Shown: positions 26,235-36,927 of the stretch, piece after piece | Layout: each line of letters starts with the position of its first letter | Position numbering within the stretch: the first letter of the stretch is position 1 | NCBI RefSeq assembly: GCF_003633685.1 | Contig: NZ_RBKT01000001.1 | Location: 7,564,001-7,628,000, forward strand | Source of the DNA: Micromonospora pisi | Lineage (GTDB): Bacteria; Actinomycetota; Actinomycetes; Mycobacteriales; Micromonosporaceae | DNA: 64,000 nucleotides | Direction of reading: 5' to 3' | Made by a program: the position numbers and the translations under genes | The notes under the pieces: generated by a model | What the model saw: the letters and a program-made list of their open reading frames with translations, nothing else | What the model was told of the DNA's origin: nothing | Database searches by the model: none

Positions 26235-26885
26235 TTACGAGCTCAGGTAGCGCAGGACCGCGAGGACGCGGCGGTTGTCGGCCTCGTCCGGGGGCAGCCC
26301 CAGCTTGTCGAAGATGCTCGCGACGTGCTTTTCCACGGTTCCACCGGTCACCACGAGCGCGCCAGCGATGCCGGCGTTTGAACGCCCCTCCGCCATCAGC
26401 GCGAGCACGTGACGCTCGCGCGCGGTGAGCGCGGCCACGCCGTCGGCGCGGCGGCTGACGCGCAGCAGTTGGCCGACGACCTCGGGGTCGAGCGCCGTGC
26501 CGCCCGCGGCGACCCGCTCCAGCGCATCGGCGAACTCGGCGACGTCGGCCACCCGCTCCTTCAGCAGGTACCCGGCGCCCGCCGCGTTACCTTCCAGCAG
26601 CCGGGCCGTGTACTTGGTCTCGATGTACTGCGACAGCACCAGCACCCCGGTGCGGGGGTGCTGGCGGCGGATCTCGAGCGCGGCACGCAGCCCCTCGTCG
26701 GTATGCGTCGGGGGCATCCGGATGTCGGCCACCACGACGTCGGGCTGATGGTCGGCCACCGCGGCCAGCAGCGCGTCGCCATCACCCACGGCAGCGCACA
26801 CCCGGTGGCCGTGGTCCTCGATCAGTCGGGTGAGCCCCGCCCGGAACAGGGCCGCGTCCTCGGCGATGACGACCCGCGCATTCAT
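26235..26885 (-). CDS. NarL/LuxR-type response regulator (module B)
   Basis: A 216-residue response regulator with receiver residues E9/D10, phosphoacceptor D54 (VVADIRMP) and K109, and a LuxR helix-turn-helix near residues 150-210 (LTARERHVLALMAEGRSN). It overlaps the kinase gene by 4 bases (ATGA). It probably controls the ABC-2 exporter genes encoded upstream on the same strand, giving a second kinase/regulator/exporter module parallel to the one at 18-22 kb. Confidence 0.93.
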   Translation of the reverse strand: MNARVVIAEDAALFRAGLTRLIEDHGHRVCAAVGDGDALLAAVADHQPDVVVADIRMPPTHTDEGLRAALEIRRQHPRTGVLVLSQYIETKYTARLLEGNAAGAGYLLKERVADVAEFADALERVAAGGTALDPEVVGQLLRVSRRADGVAALTARERHVLALMAEGRSNAGIAGALVVTGGTVEKHVASIFDKLGLPPDEADNRRVLAVLRYLSS

Positions 26886-28309
26886 GCGCGCAACGGTAGC
26901 TCGACGGTGATCTTCGTTGGGCCGCCGGGCGGGCTCGCGATCGTGAGCCGGCCGTCCACCACGGCGACCCGCTGCGTGAGCCCGGACAGGCCGCTGCCCC
27001 GGGCCGGGTCGGCACCGCCCGTGCCGTCGTCGGCGACGCTGAGCAGCAGCACGTCCCGCTGTCCGGCCGCCCGGATGGCGAGCCTGTTCGCGAAGCTGTG
27101 CTTGGCCGCGTTGGCCAGCAACTCGGCGGCACAGAAGTACGCGATGGTCTCGATGGCGGGAGTGGGCCGGACCGGGATGCTGACCTCCAGCTCGGCCGGG
27201 ATCGCGCTGTCGGCGGCCAGCGAGGCGAGGGCGTCCGCCAGCCCGTTGTCGAGCACCGGCGGGTGGATCCCGCGGACCAGGCTGCGCAGCTCGCCGAGAG
27301 CGTCCTTAGCGCCCCGCAGCGCGGCGTCGACCAGCTCGCGGACAGCCGCGGCGTCCGGAACCTCGCCGCTGTCGCCAAGCTTCTCCCGAGCCATGCCGAG
27401 GTTCATGGCCAGCGTGGCCAGCCGGATCTGCGCACCGTCGTGCAGGTTCCGCTCGAGCCGCCGCAGCAGGGCGGCCGAGTCGTCCACGGCCAGCGCCCGG
27501 CTCAACTCCAGGTCGTGAACCCGCTGCGCCAGCCGCCCGGGCCCGAGCAGGCCCCGGATCAGCCAGGCGTCGGCGGACGTGACGGCCCTGGTAACCCACG
27601 GGGCGGCCAGCAACATCGCCGCTCCCGCCGCGGCGGCGGCAAATGTGCCGGGGAGGGTCGCGACGACGAACGTGCCGTCGCCGAACAACCCGAACGGCGT
27701 GAACACCGGCACCGGGCTCAGCCGGACCCCCGGCGGGTGGTTGCGGAACGCCCCCCACAAGAGCGGGTAACTCAGGTTGAGCAGCCCGCCGATCCAGAAG
27801 AACACGGCGTACAGCTCGATCAGGCCGACCGGCAGCTTGGCCAGCAGGTAGGCCATGACCCGCCAACCGGCCCCGTCGCGAGGGCCCGGGCCGGGCCAGG
27901 CCCGACCGCCGGGGGTCCGCCGCACTGGCGGCGGCGCCCCGACTCGTACCCCGAGCAGCCGGGTCGCGAGCATGCGCTGCAACGAGCCGAGCCTCCGGGC
28001 CGCCGTTGTCGACACCAGCAGCACGAGCAGCAGTCCCAGGCAGACACCGGCGGCGGCCACCTCGACCGCGGACGGGTTGCCCTGTGCGCCATCGGCCGCC
28101 AACCAGATCAGGTCCACGGTGAGAACGAAGAGCACCAGCGGACTGACCACGGCTAACGGCAGCCCGGCCAGGCAGAACAACAGCTCGCGACCCTGACGCC
28201 GGGTAAACGGCGCCAGGACCGCCGCCCGGGCCGCCGCCCAAGGACTCCTGACCCGACCCTGGTCGCCCGACAGTGCGTCCACTGTCGGTGTGGTCACCGG
28301 AAGGTCCAT
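26882..28309 (-). CDS. NarL-family sensor histidine kinase (module B)
   Basis: A 475-residue kinase with about five hydrophobic segments in residues 40-250, a putative-sensor-like N-terminal region, a HisKA_3 domain with the phosphoacceptor in ERNLHDGAQIRLA, and a HATPase domain ending with GSGLSGLTQRV. It is 80 residues longer than the module A kinase, and its membrane part shares little with it, so the two modules probably sense different signals. ATG start without a clear ribosome site; 37 bases separate it from the permease stop, so it may be cotranscribed with the exporter. Confidence 0.92.
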   Translation of the reverse strand: MDLPVTTPTVDALSGDQGRVRSPWAAARAAVLAPFTRRQGRELLFCLAGLPLAVVSPLVLFVLTVDLIWLAADGAQGNPSAVEVAAAGVCLGLLLVLLVSTTAARRLGSLQRMLATRLLGVRVGAPPPVRRTPGGRAWPGPGPRDGAGWRVMAYLLAKLPVGLIELYAVFFWIGGLLNLSYPLLWGAFRNHPPGVRLSPVPVFTPFGLFGDGTFVVATLPGTFAAAAAGAAMLLAAPWVTRAVTSADAWLIRGLLGPGRLAQRVHDLELSRALAVDDSAALLRRLERNLHDGAQIRLATLAMNLGMAREKLGDSGEVPDAAAVRELVDAALRGAKDALGELRSLVRGIHPPVLDNGLADALASLAADSAIPAELEVSIPVRPTPAIETIAYFCAAELLANAAKHSFANRLAIRAAGQRDVLLLSVADDGTGGADPARGSGLSGLTQRVAVVDGRLTIASPPGGPTKITVELPLRA

Positions 28310-28346
28310 GCCGTCATTGTCCTACCCGCCCCGGCCTGCCTTCTGC

Positions 28347-29147
28347 TCACGCGTCCCGCTTGGCCAGCAGCCACCCGCCGATCGCCAGTGCGACCAGGGC
28401 GTAGAGGCTCAGCACGCCGAGCCCGGTCCACGCGGACAGGAAGTCCGGGCAGGACGCACCGTCCGTACCGCAGGTCACTGGCTTGGTCGTGCTCAGCGAG
28501 TTCCCCACGATCAGGATCGGCATGTACGACGCCACGCCATGCGCGATGAAGCCGATGAACTGCGCGACGACGTACACGCCGGCCACCAGCAGCCCGACCG
28601 CGGCCGCGCTGTGCCGGATGATCGCGCCCAGGCCCAGGCCGAGCAGCCCGATCAGGCAGAAGGCGGCCCCGGTCACCGCGACCGCCCGAAGCACGCCGGG
28701 CTGGCCCAGCGTGGGTGCCGCGACGCCGTGGCGCAGCGTGGCCCCCACGGCGAAGAACGCGATGAACGACGCGACCTCCCCGACGATCAGGGTCACGGCC
28801 CCGAACACCGCTGCCTTCGCCGCCAGAACCAGGGGGCGCCGCGGGACGGCGGCCAGCGTCGCCCGGATAGTTCCCGAGGTGTATTCGCTGGTCATGGTCA
28901 GCACGCCGAGCACGCCCGTCAGCAGCAGGCCGGGGACCACGCCGGCAAGCGCGTTGTTGGTCACGTCCCCGGAGGCGTTTCGGGTGTTCAGGCCCACAGC
29001 GACCCCGATCCCGACGGTTCCGGCGGCCGTGACGGCCAGGGTCCACCAGGCGGAGCGCAGGCTGCGCAGCTTGATCCACTCCATCCGGGCCGCCTGCGCC
29101 AGCCCGTAACGGCCGCTCGGCACGCGGGTCTGAGCAGTCGTGGTCAT
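28347..29147 (-). CDS. ABC-2 type transporter permease (module B)
   Basis: A 266-residue ABC-2 permease. The cytoplasmic MEWIKLRSLRSAWW, TSEYTSGTIRATLAAVPRR and the C-terminal LAKRDA match the module A permease in order, showing common descent. About six hydrophobic helices. The periplasmic loop near residues 210-230 contains two cysteines (CGTDGASC) absent from module A. The ATG overlaps the ATPase stop (ATGA). Confidence 0.9.
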   Translation of the reverse strand: MTTTAQTRVPSGRYGLAQAARMEWIKLRSLRSAWWTLAVTAAGTVGIGVAVGLNTRNASGDVTNNALAGVVPGLLLTGVLGVLTMTSEYTSGTIRATLAAVPRRPLVLAAKAAVFGAVTLIVGEVASFIAFFAVGATLRHGVAAPTLGQPGVLRAVAVTGAAFCLIGLLGLGLGAIIRHSAAAVGLLVAGVYVVAQFIGFIAHGVASYMPILIVGNSLSTTKPVTCGTDGASCPDFLSAWTGLGVLSLYALVALAIGGWLLAKRDA

Positions 29148-29881
29148 GACGTGACCTCCTTCGTCTGGTTCCCCTGATACTCGACCGCTCCGCTGGTGAG
29201 CCGGAAGAACGCGTCCTCCAGCGACGCCGACCCGGCCGACAGTTCGGCGACGGTCGTGTCCGCGAGCAGCCGCCCCCGGCCGATCACCACCAGCCGCTCG
29301 GCGGTCAGCGCCATCTCGCTGATCAGGTGGCTGGACACGAACACCGTGCGGCCCTGCGCGGCCAGCGACTTCAGCAGGTTGCGGATCCAGCGGACCCCCT
29401 CGGGATCCAGTCCGTTCACCGGCTCGTCCAGCAGCAGCACCCCCGGATCGCCCAGCAGTGCCGCGGCGACCCCTAGCCGCTGCCCCATCCCGAGTGAGAA
29501 CTTCCCGGCCCGCCGCCCGGCCGCGCTGGTCAGGCCGACCATGTCGAGGACCTCGTCGACCCTGGCCCGCGGAATCGCGTTGCTGGCGGCCAGCGCGGTC
29601 AGATGACTGCGAGCGCTGCGGCCCGGATGGAACGCCTTGGCCTCCAGCAGCGCCCCGACCTCGCGCAGCGGCCAGCGCAGCTCGCGGTAGCGGCGCCCGC
29701 CGACCCGTACCTGGCCGGCGTCGCATCGGTCCAGCCCCAGGATCAGCCGCATGGTGGTGGACTTGCCCGACCCGTTCGGGCCCAGGAAGCCGGTGACGCT
29801 GCCCGGCCGCACGTCGAAGCTGAGCGCGTCGACCGCGACCGTCGGTCCGTATCGCCTGGTGAGATTCCGGGCCTCGATCAC
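29144..29881 (-). CDS. ABC exporter ATP-binding protein (module B)
   Basis: A 245-residue BcrA-like ATPase: GPNGSGKST, FSLGMGQRLG, LDEPVNGLDPEGVRWIR and SSHLISEM. Long stretches are the same as in the module A ATPase, but its C-terminal extension is about 65 residues shorter. The GTG start follows GAAGGAG by 5 bases. It energises the permease encoded right after it. Confidence 0.92.
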   Translation of the reverse strand: MIEARNLTRRYGPTVAVDALSFDVRPGSVTGFLGPNGSGKSTTMRLILGLDRCDAGQVRVGGRRYRELRWPLREVGALLEAKAFHPGRSARSHLTALAASNAIPRARVDEVLDMVGLTSAAGRRAGKFSLGMGQRLGVAAALLGDPGVLLLDEPVNGLDPEGVRWIRNLLKSLAAQGRTVFVSSHLISEMALTAERLVVIGRGRLLADTTVAELSAGSASLEDAFFRLTSGAVEYQGNQTKEVTS

Positions 29882-29901
29882 CCGAACTCCTTCCGTCGTT
29901 G

Positions 29902-29928
29902 GTGCCTACGGAAGATCACGCTAGGCAC
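29902..29928. promoter_or_regulatory. GTGCCTA/TAGGCAC inverted repeat before exporter module B
   Basis: Seven-base perfect arms (29902-29908, 29922-29928) with a 13-base spacer, 20 bases upstream of the ATPase start. The place suits a response-regulator operator, but the same repeat is not seen before the paralogous module A genes. Confidence 0.35.
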
Positions 29929-30115
29929 GCGGCCGCCCGGGCGGGACCCGGCTGACAGCCGTCTTCCACTGGGGGATTTCCCCCAGGCAGGACGAGAATG
30001 CGTGGTCGGCGATGCCGGCAGAGGCCGCAAACCCCTGCTGCGCCGTGCCGTGCCGGACAGCAGGCGAGATGGAAAATGCTGTCGCCCCAACCGGCCTGCC
30101 TGCGATCCTGGCCGA

Positions 30116-30487
30116 ATGCCCCTCATCCGTGTGGTCGTCCTCGTGGGTCTCTTCTCGGCCAAGGTCCGCGACTACCAGGAGCAACTCGATGCCCTTGAGC
30201 GCCAGGTCCAGGCGCTCGGCATCCAGGTGCACGGACGATTCGTCCAGCGCAGGGGCATCTCCGCCGGCGGGGTGCGGCTGCTGACATCGCCGCTGTCCCG
30301 CCGCTTCCTCCTCGGGCCCGGGAAGCTGGAGCAGGTCGTCGCGGCCTGTGAAGCCGGGAACGTCGACGCGGTGGTGTTCATCAACGAACTGACCACGCAT
30401 CAGGCCAGATCGCTCACCATCCGACTCGGCCGCCCGGCGCTCACCCGAGCTGACGTCATCCGATCCGCATCCGGTCGGCTGTGTTAG
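30116..30487 (+). CDS. HflX N-terminal domain-like protein without GTPase domain
   Basis: A 123-residue protein that matches the N-terminal domain of the ribosome-associated GTPase HflX: an early VVVLVGLF strand, coiled helices, the basic FVQRRG segment, FLLGPGKLEQVV, then DAVVFINELTTHQARSL. In HflX a G domain of about 200 residues follows; here the gene stops shortly after the equivalent of the domain end. It may be a stand-alone ribosome-binding domain or the remnant of a broken hflX. The start lacks a good ribosome site, which weakens the case for a functional gene. Confidence 0.7.
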   Translation: MPLIRVVVLVGLFSAKVRDYQEQLDALERQVQALGIQVHGRFVQRRGISAGGVRLLTSPLSRRFLLGPGKLEQVVAACEAGNVDAVVFINELTTHQARSLTIRLGRPALTRADVIRSASGRLC

Positions 30488-30584
30488 TGACCGTTTGCCG
30501 GCTTGGTGACCTCGGTGGTCGAGGTCATGGGGGAGTCTCGAATCCGGATGCCTGATGGTCAGCCATCTGCGATAGTTGCGCGCT

Positions 30585-31067
30585 GTGAACAGGGCTGGTC
30601 TTGTGTTTCGTCGTGCGGGCGACTCCGATGCGGCCGACATGGCCGACGTGTGGCTGCGTTCCTTCACGGCCGCGCTGCCGACCGTGCGCCGCGCGCACGG
30701 CGATGACGAGGCGCGCAGCTGGTTTTCCCAGGTGGTCGTGGCGCAGTACGAGAGCTGGGTAGCCGTCACCGACGGCTCCGTGATCGGGCTCCTGGTACTT
30801 GATGGCGAGGAACTCGAACAGCTCTACCTCGACCCGTCGTGGCGCGGCCGGGGGGTGGGCGACCGGTTCATGGACTTGGCCAAGCAGCAGCGGCCCGACG
30901 GCCTGGGACTGTGGACGTTCCAGGTCAACGGGCCAGCCCAGCGGTTCTACGAGCGGCATGGATTCGCTGCGGTCGAGCACACCGACGGACTGCGCAATGA
31001 AGAACGTGAGCCGGATGTCCGTTACACCTGGCGGCCTCAGGAGGGAGCCCGCTTCAGGCAGCAATAA
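30585..31067 (+). CDS. GNAT-family N-acetyltransferase
   Basis: A 160-residue Gcn5-related acetyltransferase. The acetyl-CoA loop is LDPSWRGRGVGDRFMDLA (R-G-x-G-V-G form), followed by QVNGPAQRFYERHGF, a typical motif B. GTG is chosen as start; a TTG three codons upstream is possible. It probably transfers an acetyl group to a small molecule or protein amine; the acceptor is unknown. It lies alone between HflX-N and a convergent second GNAT. Confidence 0.88.
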   Translation: MNRAGLVFRRAGDSDAADMADVWLRSFTAALPTVRRAHGDDEARSWFSQVVVAQYESWVAVTDGSVIGLLVLDGEELEQLYLDPSWRGRGVGDRFMDLAKQQRPDGLGLWTFQVNGPAQRFYERHGFAAVEHTDGLRNEEREPDVRYTWRPQEGARFRQQ

Positions 31068-31239
31068 CTCGCCTCGGCGACGTCCAGGCGTTCGCTGGTC
31101 AAACGCCCACGGCCGTGGCTGGCGCGCCGCGGCTCGCGATCGACGACGTCGCGTGGCCGGTTTCGTCGCCCACCCGGAGCGCGTCACGCAGATCGACGTT
31201 GGCTCGGAATTGGCGTGGCAGGGACCACGCGCCCGGTGA

Positions 31240-31713
31240 CTAACCGAGGCGCAGCACGGTTTCCTCGATCTCGGTGTTCCGCGCGTTTGCGTACGAGGTC
31301 TCCACGCCGACGATCGTGAAGCCCGCCTTGCGCAGGACCTTGAGCGATCCGACATTGTCGCTGGCGGCGCGCGCATACAGGGGCCGGACCGAAACCGTGT
31401 CGAGGAGGAGGGCAAGGGCTTGGCCGGCGATGCCTTGCCCCCAGACAGCGCGGTCGATCCAGTAGGTGACCTCGGTGTCGCCTTCGATGACGAAGCTGGC
31501 GATGCTGCCGACGAGGTGTCCATCGCGGGTCACCGCACGCAGGGTGACGTCAGGCAACGTCATCAACTTCGACATGTGGGTGTCGAACGCTTCGCGGTCG
31601 TTGGGGTCCTTGGCGGTGAAGGCGGCCATCTGGACCGACTCGGCGTCGCGCATCTGGTCGAACAGCGTGTCGAGGTCAGATTCGTCGATCGGTCGCAGTG
31701 CCACATCTGCCAC
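31240..31713 (-). CDS. GNAT-family N-acetyltransferase, RimJ/RimL-like
   Basis: A 157-residue acetyltransferase of the RimJ/RimL subgroup: LRPIDESDLDTLF at the start, YWIDRAVWGQGIAGQALALLL as acetyl-CoA loop, and ASDNVGSLKVLRKAGF near the end. GTG is taken as start because AGGAGAG lies 5 bases upstream; the longer frame begins inside that site. The acceptor is unknown. Confidence 0.87.
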   Translation of the reverse strand: MADVALRPIDESDLDTLFDQMRDAESVQMAAFTAKDPNDREAFDTHMSKLMTLPDVTLRAVTRDGHLVGSIASFVIEGDTEVTYWIDRAVWGQGIAGQALALLLDTVSVRPLYARAASDNVGSLKVLRKAGFTIVGVETSYANARNTEIEETVLRLG

Positions 31714-32077
31714 TGGTTCTCTCCTCACGGTGGTCCCCCCCCGGCTTGCGGGCGCAAGGTATCAGCGGCCTCCGACACCTCCGGCTCACGTGGTGCGCGT
31801 TTGCTCTGTCTGCCGCCAGCTCGCGCAGCTCATGGCACGTTGCGACACACGGCTACGCTCAGCCACCGGCGACGGCCAATCAGCTCTCCAGCAACTGTCC
31901 GCCAGCGGGGATTTCCTACTGGTCGCGGGGATGCACGCGAATCGGGGTGCCACCGGTGGCACGCCGGTCATCGTCGCTGTTGCGGCGGATGAGCAGTGTG
32001 CAGCCCCGATGATCAGGCGGTGGTCGTCTCTGCGCTGCCCAGCGCCGGGTGCGACCGATCGGGTAGTGTGCGGCGCC
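31714..32077. other. intergenic region between divergent genes
   Basis: About 360 bases between the divergent acetyltransferase and glutaredoxin-like genes. It holds both promoters, though no clear -35/-10 pair was found. A 16-base perfect palindrome, GTGCCACCGGTGGCAC, lies at 31947-31962. No gene is supported. Confidence 0.5.
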
Positions 32078-32524
32078 ATGCTGCGTGGATGGCGGTCAGC
32101 CGGTTTCATGCTGGGATGTGGTGTGCTGCTGTCGGCGGTGCTCTTCGTCGACCGCTCGCCGGTGGTCGGCGTCGCCGTGCTGGTGATCTTCGGCGCGCTG
32201 GCCGTACGACTGTCGCCGCTGATCTTCCCCCGTCCGACCACCGCCGCCGAGGCGCAGGCACTCAGCGCGAACGACGGCCGGGCGATCATCTACTGGCGGC
32301 CCGGCTGCCGCTACTGCCTGCGGCTGCGTTCGCGGCTCGGACGGGAGGCCCGGCGGGCGTACTGGGTCGACATCTGGCGCGACCCGGCGGGCGCCGCCGC
32401 CGTACGGGCCGTGACCGGGGGTGACGAAACCGTGCCGACAGTTGCCCTCGGGGGCGAGTCGTTCGTCAATCCCGATCCGGAGTGGCTGCGGCAACAACTG
32501 GCGCGGACAGCATCGCCCTCCTAG
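32078..32524 (+). CDS. membrane-anchored glutaredoxin/mycoredoxin-like protein
   Basis: A 148-residue protein with two hydrophobic segments (residues 8-24 and 28-48) and a C-terminal thioredoxin-fold domain of glutaredoxin type. The active site is C77-R-Y-C80, preceded by IIYWRPG, and the cis-proline is P120 in TVPTVALGG. It fits the mycoredoxin-like group of actinobacteria, which use mycothiol. The membrane anchor would place the domain at the inner face of the membrane. It ends tail-to-tail with the next gene, sharing CTAG. Confidence 0.87.
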   Translation: MLRGWRSAGFMLGCGVLLSAVLFVDRSPVVGVAVLVIFGALAVRLSPLIFPRPTTAAEAQALSANDGRAIIYWRPGCRYCLRLRSRLGREARRAYWVDIWRDPAGAAAVRAVTGGDETVPTVALGGESFVNPDPEWLRQQLARTASPS

Positions 32525-33231
32525 TCCCAGCAGAGGCAGAACGGCTTGCCGGCCGGGTCGGCGTAGACCCGCCAGTTCTCCCCGCCGGAGGAGAGCGAGG
32601 TGGCGCCGAGCTTGCGTACCGCCGCCTCGGCCGCGTCGACATCGTCGACCGTGACGTCGAAATGGAACTGCTGCGGATACGCCGGATCGGGCCACTGCGG
32701 CGCGTGGTACTCGGTGATCTGCTGGAACATCACCGGCTGCGCCCCGTCCTCGCCGACCATCGCCATGCCCTCACTCTCGTACGTGACGGGCTTGCCAAGG
32801 AGTTTCGCGTAGAACCTGCTGAGATCCTTCGCGTCCGGGCAGTCGAGCATCACGCCCATGAGTGTGGTCTCCTGCTTCGCCGGGAAGAGGCACAGGTCGA
32901 ACGGGTGCCCAGCCGGGTCGGCCAGCGTGTACCACTTCTCGTTCCTGCGCAGCAGTTCGGCGCCGAGCTCGACCGCCTTCGCCGAGCCGGCGTCGAGGTC
33001 CGGCACGCGCAGGTCGAGGTGCGCCTGCTGCGGGTGCGCCGGATCGGGCCACCGAGGCGGTACGTGTTCGGGGCTGCGCTGGGCGGCGATGCGCCAACCG
33101 TCCCCGGTTTCCATCGTGATCCATTCGTCGTCGGCGTACTGCTCGGTCCACCCGCCGAGGGCGGTGTAGAACGCGGCGAGCCGCCGGGCGTCGGGTGCGT
33201 CGAGCACCAACGCGCGCAGGGTCCCGATCAT
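32521..33231 (-). CDS. VOC-superfamily protein with two glyoxalase domains
   Basis: A 236-residue protein made of two vicinal-oxygen-chelate domains (about 1-118 and 120-236), each with an APDARRLAAFYTALGG/CPDAKDLSRFYAKLLG start and a DPAGHPFDLC/DPAGKPFCLC end. The repeated unit shows an internal duplication. Members bind metals and act as glyoxalases, dioxygenases or antibiotic-binding proteins; specificity cannot be given. Its stop overlaps the convergent gene by 4 bases. Confidence 0.88.
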   Translation of the reverse strand: MIGTLRALVLDAPDARRLAAFYTALGGWTEQYADDEWITMETGDGWRIAAQRSPEHVPPRWPDPAHPQQAHLDLRVPDLDAGSAKAVELGAELLRRNEKWYTLADPAGHPFDLCLFPAKQETTLMGVMLDCPDAKDLSRFYAKLLGKPVTYESEGMAMVGEDGAQPVMFQQITEYHAPQWPDPAYPQQFHFDVTVDDVDAAEAAVRKLGATSLSSGGENWRVYADPAGKPFCLCWD

Positions 33232-33622
33232 CGGACACTCCCTCCTGGATCACCACTCGTCGTGCCCGGGGACGGCTCGCCCGTACCCTCGAAGGGCGGA
33301 TGCGGACCGGGGGCGGACGGCGCGGCCTAACCGAGCCGGTCCACGCCGCGGACCTGGCGCGCCGTGATAACGACCCTAGCCGTCTCGCCCTGCGAGTGCC
33401 CGACGCCGCCTCGATCCATCGTGGCACCGTGTCATGCGGGCCGCAGACATTGAAGTAAATGCGATTGCGTCGCGGACCTGGCTGATCCATCTGCTGGCGG
33501 CCTTCGCCCCCGGCCGGGTCCCCACCCGACCGGAGCGTGGACGATTACTGCCCCCAGAGGGGTAGGAAACGGCCACAGCTTGGCCGAACCCTGGCCGGTG
33601 GGCAGGGTTCGGCCAGGCCGGG
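33232..33622. other. gene-free gap with UvrA-paralogue terminator
   Basis: No gene is supported in these 390 bases. At the left end lies the leader of the VOC gene; at the right end a 13-bp hairpin (33581-33593 with 33603-33615). The middle shows nothing I can name. Confidence 0.5.
33581..33615 (-). terminator. 13-bp hairpin terminator after the UvrA paralogue
   Basis: TGGCCGAACCCTG and its complement pair perfectly around a 9-base loop, 7 bases past the stop of the UvrA-like gene on the minus strand. Confidence 0.75.
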
Positions 33623-36010
<2,388 letters not shown>

Positions 36011-36301
36011 GCTTATCGTCTCTCCATCTGTCGGGCGGGTCGCTGGGCCCCCGGGCAGGCAGCGTGTGCCCGGGGCGTCAGACCACCAGCGGCCGTCGCG
36101 CATCAGCTCGCGGTCGTTCATTTTGTTCGCCTCGCGCCGGGCCTGGAAGCGGCGCGGGGGAGATGCGGAACCAACGGTACGGCGTGGCCGGCGCACGAGG
36201 GTCGAAGCCGGTACGCGTGGCGAACCAGGCGCCCCGCTCCCGCGGCGGCGTGCGCTGCTCGGTGTGGCGACGACGCGGAGCGCGGGAGCGGGAGCGGGAA
36301 C

Positions 36302-36658
36302 TCAGCGGTCCTGGAGCAGCCCGAGTACGTTGCCGTCGGGGTCGGTGACGGTGGCCACCAGGCGGCCCCCACCGACGTCGTGCGCGGGCTCCTGCACGGT
36401 GGCACCCGCGGCGGTCACCTCGGCGAGCTTCGCCTCGATGTCCGGCACGTGCCAGTAGGCCACCGGTGAGGTCATGCCCTGCGGTCCACCGTTCGGCACC
36501 AGCCCGATGTGCTGGCCAGCGGCCTCGAAGCCCACGTAGTAGGGCCCGTCCGTCTGCGGCGGTACGCCGAGCAGGGCGGCGTACACCTTCTTGGCCGTCG
36601 CGAGGTCGGAGACGGGGTGCAGCACGGTCCTGATTCCCGGCGCGGAAGAGCTGGTCAT
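36302..36658 (-). CDS. VOC-family protein
   Basis: A 118-residue single-domain glyoxalase/bleomycin-resistance-fold protein: VLHPVSDLATAKKVYAALLG at the start, a central YWHVPDIEAKLAEV and TDPDGNVLGLLQD at the end. AGGAG lies before the chosen ATG. It probably dimerises to make one metal or ligand site. The gap to the UvrA paralogue (36011-36301) holds no gene that I can support. Confidence 0.87.
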   Translation of the reverse strand: MTSSSAPGIRTVLHPVSDLATAKKVYAALLGVPPQTDGPYYVGFEAAGQHIGLVPNGGPQGMTSPVAYWHVPDIEAKLAEVTAAGATVQEPAHDVGGGRLVATVTDPDGNVLGLLQDR

Positions 36659-36927
36659 GGTCACTCCTGAAGTCATGGGTACGGCAGTCACGCTAGCCGC
36701 GGCCCGGCGACCGGCGCTTCTCCATTCGTGATCGATCCGCTCAGCGCATTCCTGTCGCTCGTGGTCTCCACGATAGGTCGGCCGGTCGGGCGGTGGCTGG
36801 TCCCGCCGCTACCAGGAACGCGGGGGTACTGCCAGGCGGTGCCGGACCGGTGCAGAGTCGTAAAACACGGGCTAGCTGAAACGATACGGATAGTCTGAAA
36901 GGCGTCAAAGATACCGAAAGAGGCGAA

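Noticed and set aside
27098-28156. 352-codon plus-strand ORF over the module B kinase
   Set aside because: Antisense shadow, rich in Arg, Gln and Gly; the kinase domains on the other strand are clear.
36011-36196. 62-codon N-terminal extension of the UvrA paralogue
   Set aside because: No similarity to the family start and a better ribosome site before the inner ATG.
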